From: JAIOSM01 sp964565415
GTDB taxonomy: Bacteria > Desulfobacterota > Desulfobacteria > Desulfobacterales > Desulfobacteraceae
Reading direction: 5' to 3'
Assembly (NCBI GenBank): GCA_964565415.1
Contig: CAZMEX010000060.1
Coordinates: 1-22,352, forward strand
Length of the DNA stretch: 22,352 bases
Position numbers and translations under genes: made by a program. Shown one piece after another: positions 7,224 through 15,980 of this stretch; position 1 is the stretch's first letter; every line of letters begins with the position of its first letter. The notes below the pieces were generated by a model that had not been told where the DNA came from, ran no database searches, and saw only the letters and a program-made list of their open reading frames with translations.

Positions 7224-9264
7224 TTACATCTCCTGAATTTGTTTTAACTCTTTAATTTTGTCACGCAGGGCAGCAGCTTTTTCAAATTTCAAATCCCTGG
7301 CTGCTTTTTCCATATCTGATTGCAGCTCTTTTATAATTCCATCAAAATCATCATGCTTACTTTTATACTCTTCCATCTCTTCTTCGATAATACCTAATGC
7401 ATCATCAACAGTTTTCTCCATGGAGTAGTCAAACATTCTAAGCTCTTTTATAATGGTTGTGGGCGTTATATTATATTTTTCATTATTAAGCTTTTGAATT
7501 TCTCTACGCCTCTGGGTCTCTCCCATGGCTTTTTCCATGGATAAAGTCATGTTTTCAGCATACATAATAACCCTTCCTGATTCATTTCTTGAAGCTCTGC
7601 CAAAGATTTGAATAAAGGAGCGAAATGATCTTAAAAATCCCTCCTTATCTGCATCAAGTATTGCCACAAGTGATACCTCAGGGATATCAAGCCCTTCCCT
7701 TAAAAGATTTATTCCAATTAAAACATCAAAAACCCCTTTACGCAAATCCTGTATAATATCCACCCTTTCAATGGTTCCGATATCAGAGTGGAGATATTTA
7801 ACTTTGACTCCCAATTCAAAATAGTAGTCTGTCAGATCTTCTGCCATTCTTTTTGTTAAAGTTGTTACAAGAACTCTCTCTTTTTTTTCAACCCTTTTAA
7901 TAATCTCTTCATAGAGGTCATCAACCTGGGCTTTGGCACTTCTTACTTCAACTTCTGGATCTAAAAGTCCTGTTGGTCTTACAATCTGATGTGCAATCCT
8001 CTTGTCAGACTTTTCAATTTCATAATCAGCCGGTGTTGCCGAGACATAAACCACATTTTTTACCCTTTGTGCAAACTCATTAAACTGCAACGGTCTGTTG
8101 TCAGCAGCAGAAGGCAGTCTGAATCCATGATTTATCAAAGACTCTTTTCTTGATTTATCTGCCTTATACATGGCTCCAAGCTGGGATACAGAGATGTGAC
8201 TCTCATCAAAAAACAGAAGGAAATCTTCAGGCAGATAAAATCCCATTCCCGGATCTCCGGATTTACAATTCNNNNNNNNNNAGATAATCAAAAAGTGTTG
8301 GAGGCGGTTGACCTTTTGCTCTGCCTGTAAGATGTCTTGAGTAGTTCTCAATCCCGGTGCAATATCCAATCTCCTGCATTATTTCAAGGTCATACTCAGT
8401 TCTCTCCTCCAGGCGCTGGGCCTCCACCAGTTTGTTTTCTGAATAGAAAAAATCAAGTCTCTGCTTTAACTCTGTTTTTATGCTCTTTATTGCTCTATCT
8501 CTTGTCAGTTGTTTTGTTACATAATGAGAAGCAGGGAATACCGCTGTTTCAGTAAGTGAGTTTTTAGCATCTCCCTTTAAAGGGTCAAACTCCTGTATTG
8601 CTTCAATGGTATCACCAAAAAATTCAACCCTTAATGCAAACTCCTCTTCATACACAGGGAAAATCTCAATTCTGTCTCCCCTTACCCGGAAGGTTCCCCT
8701 GTGAAAATCCATATCACTTCTTGTATATTGTATGGATACAAGCTGCCTTATAAACTTATCCCTGGAAATTTCCATGTCTGTTTCAAGCTTAATACAGAGA
8801 GCAAGATAATCCTCCGGGGCACCAAGACCATAGATACACGAAACACTTGCAACCACAATAACATCTTGCCTGGACAGCACTGCCCTTGTTGCAGAATGCC
8901 TCATTCTGTCTATCATATCATTTATGGAAGCATCTTTTTGAATATATGTATCACTTGACGGGATGTATGCCTCGGGCTGATAATAATCATAGTAGCTTAC
9001 AAAATACTCCACACGGTTTGTGGGGAACAGCCCCTTAAACTCATTATACAACTGAGCTGCAAGGGTCTTGTTCGGAGCAATTATCAATGTGGGCTTTTTT
9101 ATCTTCTCAATAATATTTGCCATTGTAAAAGTTTTACCTGATCCTGTAACCCCAAGCAGAACCTGATGGGACTTGCCTCTATTTAAACCATCGGTCAAAT
9201 ACTCAATTGCCCCGGGCTGATCCCCTGCTGGTATAAACTCTGATTCCAACTTAAACGCACTCAT
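7224..9264 (-). CDS. uvrB: Excinuclease ABC subunit B (interrupted by an assembly gap)
   Basis: UvrB is the damage-verifying helicase-like subunit that UvrA loads and that recruits UvrC. The upstream part (9264-8282) carries the Walker A GVTGSGKT (38-45) and the beta-hairpin region YYDYYQPEAYIP, and ends at PPPTLFDYL. The downstream part resumes at LPEDFLLFFDESH (Walker B DESH), followed by FRLPSAADNRPL, the motif VI-like QIFGRASRN and a C-terminal UVR motif (EKAAALRDKI). Joining the conserved flanks gives about 663 residues, the normal length. Between them lie ten N and eleven extra codons (NCKSGDPGMGF), and the placed gap length breaks the frame. Whether the gene is intact, carries an insertion or is misassembled cannot be decided here. 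Other catalytic motifs look intact. The ATG at 9264 has a weak GAGAAG upstream. uvrC follows 18 nt downstream. Confidence 0.9.
8272..8281. other. Assembly gap of ten N inside uvrB
   Basis: Ten undetermined bases join two contig ends. The six bases AGATAA occur on both sides (8233-8238 and 8282-8287), and the 33 bases at 8239-8271 do not belong to uvrB. Joining at the AGATAA copies restores an in-frame uvrB. The true gap length is unknown. Confidence 0.97.
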
Positions 9265-9355
9265 ATTCTTCTCTTTCCTGAAACCTTATAATGTGATAAA
9301 TATTATAACTTAAGAATTACAATAATCATATAAAATAAGAGAGTTTAAAGAGCAA

Positions 9356-11107
9356 ATGCAAGAAAAAAACAACACACCTGCTAAAAGCCACTTTATACAG
9401 TCAATTATTGAAACCGACATTGAAAACAATAAAAACAATGGCAATGTTACAACACGCTTTCCACCTGAACCCAATGGATACCTGCACATTGGGCATGCAA
9501 AATCCATGTGCCTGAATTTCAGCATGGCACAAAAATATAATGGAAAGTGTAATTTGAGATTTGATGACTCCAACCCTGCCAAAGAAGAACAAAAATATAT
9601 CGACTCCATTATCTCAAATGTTAAATGGCTCGGGTTTGATTATAGTGATACCCCATTTTATGCCTCGGACTATTTTGATATACTTTATGAATATGCAGTT
9701 AAGCTTATAAAGTGCGGCAAAGCTTATGTGTGCAGCCTTTCTGCAAATCAGATGCGTGAATACCGGGGAACACTGAAAAAAGGCGGGCAAAACAGCCCCT
9801 ACAGAGAGCGCTCCATTGAGGAAAACCTTGATCTTTTTACAAAGATGAAACTTGGAGAGTTTGAAGATGGCAAGCATGTTCTACGCCTGAAAATTGATAT
9901 GTCTTCCCCCAATATTAACTTAAGAGACCCTGTTATCTATCGTATATTAAAAACACCCCACCCCAGAACAGGCAGCAAATGGAACATCTATCCCATGTAT
10001 GACTTTACCCACTCTCTTTCTGATTCCATTGAGGCCATTACTCATTCGCTGTGCACACTGGAGTTTGAAGATCACAGACCTTTGTATGACTGGATTCTTG
10101 ACGAGCTTAACACCAGATCCCACCCCCAGCAGATTGAGTTTGCAAGAATGAATATAAATTTTACTGTTTTGAGCAAAAGAAAACTTAAAAAACTTGTGGA
10201 CAAAGGATATGTTAAAGGCTGGGATGACCCCAGAATGCCAACACTTGAGGGTTTACGCCGCCGGGGATTCACTCCTGAATCCATTAAAAATTTCTGCGAT
10301 ACAATCGGTATAAGCAAAAAACAGAGCCGCATTGATTATGGACTTCTTGAGAATTCATTGAGGAACCATCTTAATGAGAAAGCTTTAAGAAAAATGGGGG
10401 TATTAAATCCAATCCTTGTGGAAATTGAAAACTACCCGGAAGGCAAAACAGAAGAGCTTGAAGCAAAAAACCACCCCCAAAACCCTGACATGGGCACAAG
10501 AAAAGTTGTTTTTTCCAAAACAATATATATTGAAAAAGATGACTTCATGGAAAACCCTCCAAAAAAATTCTTCCGCCTTGCACCTGGTCAGGAGGTAAGG
10601 TTGAGGTTTGCATACTTTATAACCTTAAAACAGATAGTTAAAGATGAAAAAACAGGCGAAATCATTAAACTTATCTGCACCTATGACCCTGAAACCCGAG
10701 GTGGCAATGCCCCTGACAACAGAAAAGTCAAAGGAACAATCCACTGGGTTGATGCCAATATTAATGTTGAGGCAGATGTTAACCTTTATGACAGACTTTT
10801 TCTAGATGAAGACCCTGAATATGATGTTGAAGATTTCACAGAAAACTTCAACCCTGATTCACTGAAAACCCTGATGGGCTGTAAACTTGAAAAAAGCCTT
10901 GGCAATGCAGAGCCTGAAAGGGCATACCAATTTGAAAGACTTGGATATTTTTGTCTTGAGGGCAACCATGACAAACCTGTTTTTAACAGAGCTGTAACAC
11001 TTAGAGACACCTGGGCTAAAGTTGTAAAGCAGAAAGCCCATGAGAAACGACAAAAAGAGAAAGCCTTGATCAAACAAAAGGCAAAAGAAAAAAGACAATA
11101 TAATTGA
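9356..11107 (+). CDS. glnS: Glutaminyl-tRNA synthetase
   Basis: A cytoplasmic class I synthetase that charges tRNA-Gln with glutamine. The 583-residue protein has RFPPEPNGYLHIGHAKS with HIGH at 44-47, the LRFDDSNP and EEQKYIDSI signatures, EFEDHRPLYDW in the catalytic core, and VLSKRK (about 270-275) as the KMSKS equivalent. The GlnRS-type beta-barrel anticodon domain follows (about 345-555), with CTYDPETRGG and GTIHWVDA. The E. coli enzyme has 554 residues; the excess here is largely a Lys/Arg/Gln-rich tail (about 552-583). GluRS is excluded by RFPPEPNG and the beta-barrel domain. The start is ATG with a weak GAG close upstream, divergent from uvrB across 91 nt. It converges with cysS with one base between the stops. 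Confidence 0.97.
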   Translation: MQEKNNTPAKSHFIQSIIETDIENNKNNGNVTTRFPPEPNGYLHIGHAKSMCLNFSMAQKYNGKCNLRFDDSNPAKEEQKYIDSIISNVKWLGFDYSDTPFYASDYFDILYEYAVKLIKCGKAYVCSLSANQMREYRGTLKKGGQNSPYRERSIEENLDLFTKMKLGEFEDGKHVLRLKIDMSSPNINLRDPVIYRILKTPHPRTGSKWNIYPMYDFTHSLSDSIEAITHSLCTLEFEDHRPLYDWILDELNTRSHPQQIEFARMNINFTVLSKRKLKKLVDKGYVKGWDDPRMPTLEGLRRRGFTPESIKNFCDTIGISKKQSRIDYGLLENSLRNHLNEKALRKMGVLNPILVEIENYPEGKTEELEAKNHPQNPDMGTRKVVFSKTIYIEKDDFMENPPKKFFRLAPGQEVRLRFAYFITLKQIVKDEKTGEIIKLICTYDPETRGGNAPDNRKVKGTIHWVDANINVEADVNLYDRLFLDEDPEYDVEDFTENFNPDSLKTLMGCKLEKSLGNAEPERAYQFERLGYFCLEGNHDKPVFNRAVTLRDTWAKVVKQKAHEKRQKEKALIKQKAKEKRQYN

Positions 11108-11108
11108 T

Positions 11109-12539
11109 TTATTCAGTTTTCCAGGTGGTTCCTTTGGGACCATCTTTCAGTATAATATTCATTGCCTGGAGTTTGTCCCTTATCTCATCAGCTTTTGCAA
11201 AATCTTTATCTGCTCTTGCTTTATTTCTCTTTTCAATAAGGTTGTCTATCTCTTTTGGATCAATTTTCTGATCCTCCATTACCTGCCTGTTTTTCTCATC
11301 AAAGTATTGCGATGGTTTAAGCAGGAATATACCAAGGAGTTCACCCATTTTCTTTAGATCAGAATAAATAGTATCAATCTCTTGTTTGGCATAATCCTGA
11401 TTTTGCTCCTGCTTATCAAGAGTTGTATTGCCTTTTTTAACACTGTCAAAAATTGATGCGATTGCCCTGGCTGAATTAAAGTCATCATTCATTGCCAGAG
11501 TGAAATCATCCCATAACCTGCCATGCTTTGAGTCATCTTTCCTGGCACCTGCTTTTTCAGCTCTTTCAAGAAAGGTATAAACTCTGTCAAGGCTTGCATA
11601 GGACTCTTTCATGGAATCTTCATTATAATCTATGGGGCTTCTGTAATGTTTGGACAGAAGAAAAAATCTTATAACCTCGGCAGGATATTTTGCCAGAACC
11701 TCTTTGATCATTGTGAAATTGCCAAGGGATTTGGACATTTTTTCATTATTAATGTCCACAAAGCCATTGTGCATCCAGTATTTTACAAATTGTCGGTCAT
11801 AGAGTGCTTCAGACTGAGCAATTTCATTTTCATGGTGGGGGAATATCAGATCTTTGCCTCCGCCATGGATATCAAAAGGCATATTCAGATATTCATAACT
11901 CATGGCTGAGCATTCAATGTGCCAGCCGGGTCTGCCGTTGCCCCAGGGGCTTTCCCAGAATGGCTCACCCTCTTTGGCAGGTTTCCACAGTGTGAAATCA
12001 AAAGGGCTTTTTTTGTTTTCATCAACAGCAATTCTGCTGCCTGCTTTCATATCTTCAAGTTTTCTATTGGAAAGTTTTCCATATTCCTTAAAGGATTCAA
12101 TGGAAAAATAGACATCTCCTCCTTTAATATGATAGGCTTTGCCTTTTTCTATCAATTTTTCAATAAATTTAATTATATGGTCAATGTGCTCTGTTGCCCT
12201 GGGTTCCACATCAGGTCTTAATACATTTAAAGCATCCATTTCATTGTGAAATTCATCAATATATTTGTTTGTGATAACAGAACATTCATCACCAGTTTCA
12301 TTTGATTTTTTTATAATTTTATCATCAACATCTGTAAAGTTCCGTACATACTTAACTTCATAGGAGAGGTGTTTAAACCACCTGTAAACAACGTCAAATA
12401 CAACAACAGACCGTGCATGCCCAATATGGCTTGTATCATAAACTGTGGGACCGCAAATATAAATACCTACCTTACCTTTATTTACCGGGATGAATTGCTC
12501 TTTTTTGCCTGTAAGTGTATTGTAAATTCTTAAACTCAT
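11109..12539 (-). CDS. cysS: Cysteinyl-tRNA synthetase
   Basis: A monomeric class I synthetase that charges tRNA-Cys. The 476 residues include HIGH (38-41), KMSKS (267-271) and the four zinc ligands C29, C210, H235 and E239, with the spacing of the E. coli enzyme. The C-terminal DALR-type helical region and a KADEIRDKL motif (about 450) are present. The start ATG lies 6 nt after the ispF stop, and its AGGA ribosome site falls inside the end of ispF, so the two are co-translated. The ispF-cysS neighbourhood is common in bacteria. Confidence 0.97.
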   Translation of the reverse strand: MSLRIYNTLTGKKEQFIPVNKGKVGIYICGPTVYDTSHIGHARSVVVFDVVYRWFKHLSYEVKYVRNFTDVDDKIIKKSNETGDECSVITNKYIDEFHNEMDALNVLRPDVEPRATEHIDHIIKFIEKLIEKGKAYHIKGGDVYFSIESFKEYGKLSNRKLEDMKAGSRIAVDENKKSPFDFTLWKPAKEGEPFWESPWGNGRPGWHIECSAMSYEYLNMPFDIHGGGKDLIFPHHENEIAQSEALYDRQFVKYWMHNGFVDINNEKMSKSLGNFTMIKEVLAKYPAEVIRFFLLSKHYRSPIDYNEDSMKESYASLDRVYTFLERAEKAGARKDDSKHGRLWDDFTLAMNDDFNSARAIASIFDSVKKGNTTLDKQEQNQDYAKQEIDTIYSDLKKMGELLGIFLLKPSQYFDEKNRQVMEDQKIDPKEIDNLIEKRNKARADKDFAKADEIRDKLQAMNIILKDGPKGTTWKTE

Positions 12540-12545
12540 TTTTTT

Positions 12546-13040
12546 CTATTCCTGTATCTTTTTTATTATAATAACAGTTTGTGCAGCAATCCCCTCACCT
12601 TTTCCAATATAGCCAAGCCCTTCAGTTGTGGTGCCCTTTATATTAACCAGTTTAGGAGCTATATTAACAGCTTTGGCAATATTGCCTGCCATCTCCTCCT
12701 TGTAAGAGCTTATTTTTGGCGCCTGTGCAATAATGGTGCAATCAATATTACAGACATAAAAATCATTGTCTAAAAGTATTTCTGCACATTTTTCCAACAA
12801 AACAATGCTTGAAATACCTTGAAATTGAGAATCAGTATCTGGAAAATGTTCACCAATATCCCCCAATCCCAAAGCACCCAATAATGCATCACAGACAGAA
12901 TGTATCAGCACATCAGCATCAGAATGACCAAGCAGTCCCTGTTCAAAAGGAATCTTGACTCCGCCCAGGACAAGGTCTCTTCCCTTGACAAGTTTATGGA
13001 CATCTAATCCTGAACCAATTTTCAAATCAACTAAATTCAT
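12546..13040 (-). CDS. ispF: 2-C-methyl-D-erythritol 2,4-cyclodiphosphate synthase
   Basis: IspF cyclises CDP-methylerythritol 2-phosphate to MEcPP with release of CMP in the non-mevalonate isoprenoid pathway. The 164 residues contain GSGLDVHKL with zinc ligands D13 and H15, LLGHSDADVLIHSVCDALLGA with the third ligand H47, DIGEHFPDTD, and the C-terminal GTTTEGLGYIGKGEGI signature. The frame opens at a TTG (13055), but ATG 13040 has TAAGGTG at good spacing and matches the family start, so it is preferred. No ispD is fused. The gene lies directly upstream of cysS. Confidence 0.96.
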   Translation of the reverse strand: MNLVDLKIGSGLDVHKLVKGRDLVLGGVKIPFEQGLLGHSDADVLIHSVCDALLGALGLGDIGEHFPDTDSQFQGISSIVLLEKCAEILLDNDFYVCNIDCTIIAQAPKISSYKEEMAGNIAKAVNIAPKLVNIKGTTTEGLGYIGKGEGIAAQTVIIIKKIQE

Positions 13041-13048
13041 ATAACACC

Positions 13049-13064
13049 TTACCAAAACTGGTAA
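13049..13064. repeat. Perfect inverted repeat beside the ispF ribosome binding site
   Basis: TTACCA-AAAC-TGGTAA, two 6-bp arms with a 4-base loop, lies 9 nt before the ispF start and abuts the AAGGTG ribosome site (13050-13045). It could be a small operator or a weak hairpin; it is short enough to be chance. Confidence 0.35.
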
Positions 13065-13091
13065 TATATATTAATCTTAATAAAAATCAAA

Positions 13092-15248
13092 TTAATTATT
13101 TTTATCCAGAGTTTTTCTTACTGATTTTAATAAAAAAGATAGTTTATATGGTTTGCCAAGATAGCTTGCAGCGCCTTTAGCAAGTGCCTTTTTAACCTTT
13201 TCATCCTTTGCATAGCCTGTTGTAATCATAATTTTTGCAGACCTATTAATTTTCAGCAACTCTTCAAAACACTTATATCCTCCCATGCCGGGCATACCAA
13301 TATCAAGCAGAATTAAATCAATATCATTATACTGTTTTAAATAAATACCCAAGGCATCCTCACCAGTAGCGCAATCAATTACAGTATACCCGAAATGACC
13401 AAGGGCTTTTGTGGAAAACGCCCGGATCGTTGATTCATCATCAATGATGAAAACTGTCTCAGTCCCACCTGTAAGAGTTGTTGTATCATCTATCTCTTCT
13501 TCAATCCATTGCTGTTTTCTCTCTTTATATGCAGGCAGATAGATATTAAATGTAGTTCCCCTGCCAATTATGCTATTACACATGATATAACCATTATGCT
13601 TTTTCATAATCCCGTAGGCGGAAGAAAGCCCTAACCCTGTACCCTCTCCCACATCTTTAGTGGTAAAAAAAGGCTCGAAAACATGCTCAATAATTTCTTT
13701 TTTAATGCCCTGGCCTGTGTCTGAAACCATAAGCAGTACATATTCACCAGGGTTAATTCCTGCTTGATCTTGAGCTGTATCTTTTGTTACTTTTATATTT
13801 GCAGTTTTTAAAATCAAATCCCCACCCGATGGCATTGCATCGGCAGCATTGCTGCCAAGGTTTAAAATAACCTGTTCTATCAGGACCGGATCTGCTTTAA
13901 TATTCCATAAATGATCACTCAAATGAGTTTTGATTTTAATCATTTTTGGAATTGTTCTTGAGAGGATATTTGCTGCTTGTTTGATCTCATGGTTGGGATT
14001 TAGAACTTTTGTTTCAGTTTCAACCTTTCGGGAAAACAGAAGAAGTTGTCTGATCAGCTGAGCTGCCCTGCCTGATGCATTAAGAATTGTTTGAAGGTTT
14101 GAATAGTCTGAGCTATCCTTTGCCTTGTCCATAATAGTTATATCTGCATACCCGTTTATAATCTGGAGAATATTATTAAAATCATGGGCAATGCCTCCGG
14201 CAAGGGTTCCAATCGCTTCCATCTTCCTTGCCTGGCGCAACTGTTTTTCAAGTTTTTTGCTCCCGGTTATATCTGCAAGATTAACAATGGTTCCCGTGGG
14301 TTTGCCTTCAGGATCTCTGATTACCGCAGCTTTTAACAATACATCAAGTATTTTGCCATGCTTTGTAATGCGCCGGGTCTCCAACTCAACTGAACTTCCT
14401 GTGTGAAACAGCTGTTCAATCTGCCTTCTACTAACCTCTTGCTGATCTTCAGGTACAAATGGGATTCGTTTGCCAGCAAGTTCTTCCATTGTCCAGCCAA
14501 ACACTTTAACAAAAGCCGGGTTCAAATATTGCGGGTATCCTTCGGCATTATAAACTACCATGGGATCAGGGTTTGCCCGAAAAGTTCCCTTAAGTTTTTC
14601 TTCGCTTTCCCGCAGAGTAAGGACAGTTTCATGGGATTTAAACAAAATATTATCAACACCCTCTAAAAATAATACTATAACAAAGGTTATTATTGTATTT
14701 GAAATCATGAAATTTATCATCACAACCAACCATAATCTTAAAGCATTTGCATCTTGCTGCACCCATGCTGAAGAGTCGGTAATGATTATTGTACCTAGTA
14801 ATAACAATAGAATAAAATTAAAAACCAAAGCTATAATCGCAGCCCTCATTCCAAGTATTATGCCAACGATTACAGATGCACGAAAAAACCAGATATGACC
14901 AGCGCTATTCAGTCCAAAAAAGTGTAGAAATGTTATACCCACCATATAAAAAATACAATATAGGATCCAGGTTCTGTGAGTAATTGGCAGATCACGGTTA
15001 TACAGCATAAAAACAGCACAAAGCCATGCAAACAAAGCAAGAGCTGGAAAATGCCACTGCCCTTCCATATAACCTGTAAGCATTATCGGGATCAAGGTGA
15101 CAAGTCCAAGCACGATTACCAGACTGATAATTATAAAAAGGATTCTCTCTCGCCATAGAGAGAGCGGACCACTTGTCCATACATAGGATGGCAGTCTTGT
15201 TCTCTCCAGAGTCTTCCACATATCTATGATTTTATTAATCAGATCCAT
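13092..15248 (-). CDS. Membrane-bound PAS hybrid histidine kinase with receiver
   Basis: A 718-residue inner-membrane sensor. Residues about 35-200 hold about five or six hydrophobic helices (roughly 35-58, 66-83, 93-112, 122-134, 137-157, 172-196), an integral sensor with little periplasmic loop. A PAS domain follows (about 215-330; NPDPMVVYNAEGYPQYLNPAF, ending in VNLADITG). HisKA has GGIAHDFNNIL with H355. HATPase has N463/N467, DTGQG (510-514) and GTGLGL (536-541). The receiver (about 597-715) has DDE 603-605, phospho-acceptor D649 and K699. The start is ATG with only a weak AAG upstream. The gene lies 84 nt after xpt and 51 nt before ispF; neither neighbour explains its signal. The input is unknown. 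It shares a 32-nt exact repeat with the other hybrid kinase here. Confidence 0.94.
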   Translation of the reverse strand: MDLINKIIDMWKTLERTRLPSYVWTSGPLSLWRERILFIIISLVIVLGLVTLIPIMLTGYMEGQWHFPALALFAWLCAVFMLYNRDLPITHRTWILYCIFYMVGITFLHFFGLNSAGHIWFFRASVIVGIILGMRAAIIALVFNFILLLLLGTIIITDSSAWVQQDANALRLWLVVMINFMISNTIITFVIVLFLEGVDNILFKSHETVLTLRESEEKLKGTFRANPDPMVVYNAEGYPQYLNPAFVKVFGWTMEELAGKRIPFVPEDQQEVSRRQIEQLFHTGSSVELETRRITKHGKILDVLLKAAVIRDPEGKPTGTIVNLADITGSKKLEKQLRQARKMEAIGTLAGGIAHDFNNILQIINGYADITIMDKAKDSSDYSNLQTILNASGRAAQLIRQLLLFSRKVETETKVLNPNHEIKQAANILSRTIPKMIKIKTHLSDHLWNIKADPVLIEQVILNLGSNAADAMPSGGDLILKTANIKVTKDTAQDQAGINPGEYVLLMVSDTGQGIKKEIIEHVFEPFFTTKDVGEGTGLGLSSAYGIMKKHNGYIMCNSIIGRGTTFNIYLPAYKERKQQWIEEEIDDTTTLTGGTETVFIIDDESTIRAFSTKALGHFGYTVIDCATGEDALGIYLKQYNDIDLILLDIGMPGMGGYKCFEELLKINRSAKIMITTGYAKDEKVKKALAKGAASYLGKPYKLSFLLKSVRKTLDKNN
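14167..14198 (-). repeat. 32-nt exact direct repeat, copy 2 (H-box of the second hybrid kinase)
   Basis: Second copy of the repeat at 1189-1220, encoding the same residues around H355. Confidence 0.85.
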
Positions 15249-15333
15249 ATATCTTATGTTTACGATGCAGCTAAAGAATTATTTTTCATTTCGTACACAA
15301 AACAAAATGATTCAGTATATATTGATTAAATAT

Positions 15334-15903
15334 TTAATAAAAGGTTATTTTATTATTATTCAGCGATTTTATCCTGGCAAGGGAGCAGATATCATATCCT
15401 TTTTTTAACAACCTTTCCCTTCCGGGCTGGAAGCTTTTTTCAATTACAATACCAATACCTGCGATATGGGCTTTGCCTTTTTCAACTAATTCACAAAGAC
15501 CCATTGCAGCATTTCCCCTTGCCAGAAAGTCATCAACTATCAGAACATTTTCACCTCTATTTACAAATTCACAAGAGAGGAAAATTTCATAATCTACATT
15601 TTTAGTAAAAGAGGTAACTTTAGTTGACAATATTGCCCCGGGCATTGTGCTGGGTTTTTTTTTCTTTGCAAACACAAAGGGCTTTTGGAAAAACCTTGCT
15701 GTTGCCATGCCAATGGCAATACCTGAAGCTTCAATGGTCAATATCCTGTCGATGTTTTTATCTTTAAAATATCTATGGAACTCTTTTCCTAGATCATCCA
15801 TCAAATCACAATCTATTTGATGATTTAAAAAGGAGTCCACCTTTAATATGGAATCTGAGACAACTCTTGCCTGGATGTTAATTATGTTTTTTAACTTTTC
15901 CAT
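15334..15903 (-). CDS. xpt: Xanthine phosphoribosyltransferase
   Basis: Purine salvage: transfers the phosphoribosyl group of PRPP to xanthine to give XMP. The 189 residues align almost without gaps to my recollection of B. subtilis Xpt, including KVDSFLNHQID (21-31), TIEASGIA (56-63), the PRPP loop LIVDDFLARGNA (121-132), GIGIVIEKSFQPGR (149-162) and SLARIKSL. The start at ATG 15903 is chosen because the distance to KVDSFLNHQ equals that of B. subtilis. An ATG at 15933 and a TTG at 15939 are also open, and none has a convincing ribosome site. No purine riboswitch is evident in the 77 nt upstream. It follows the PATAN-like gene on the same strand and may be read from that transcript. Confidence 0.94.
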   Translation of the reverse strand: MEKLKNIINIQARVVSDSILKVDSFLNHQIDCDLMDDLGKEFHRYFKDKNIDRILTIEASGIAIGMATARFFQKPFVFAKKKKPSTMPGAILSTKVTSFTKNVDYEIFLSCEFVNRGENVLIVDDFLARGNAAMGLCELVEKGKAHIAGIGIVIEKSFQPGRERLLKKGYDICSLARIKSLNNNKITFY

Positions 15904-15980
15904 AGGGGTAAAAGTCTCACAAGGGATACTCATTTTCAAGGAAAATATGATTTAACTCTTTTTTCTTTTTCAAAGCTTTA

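Noticed and set aside
8233..8287. Intein in UvrB, suggested by Asn-Cys just after the gap
   Set aside because: The residues after N (CKSGDPGMGF) would remain in the mature protein between two motifs that normally abut, and no intein splicing blocks are visible.
9265..9355. SOS box or clear promoter between uvrB and glnS
   Set aside because: No CTG-N10-CAG type LexA site and no well-spaced -35/-10 pair could be found; TATAAA at 9329-9334 lacks a matching -35.
11130..11150. Hairpin-like GGTTCC/GGGACC near the end of cysS as a bidirectional terminator
   Set aside because: It lies inside the coding sequence, has a mismatch or wobble in the stem, and has no following T-run.
15325..15338. 14-bp AT-only palindrome at the end of xpt
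   Set aside because: Pure A/T palindromes are frequent by chance in this AT-rich sequence, and there is no GC stem to act as a terminator.
15904..15980. Purine riboswitch upstream of xpt
   Set aside because: The gap is only 77 nt and shows neither the paired P1 helix nor the conserved loop sequences of that class.
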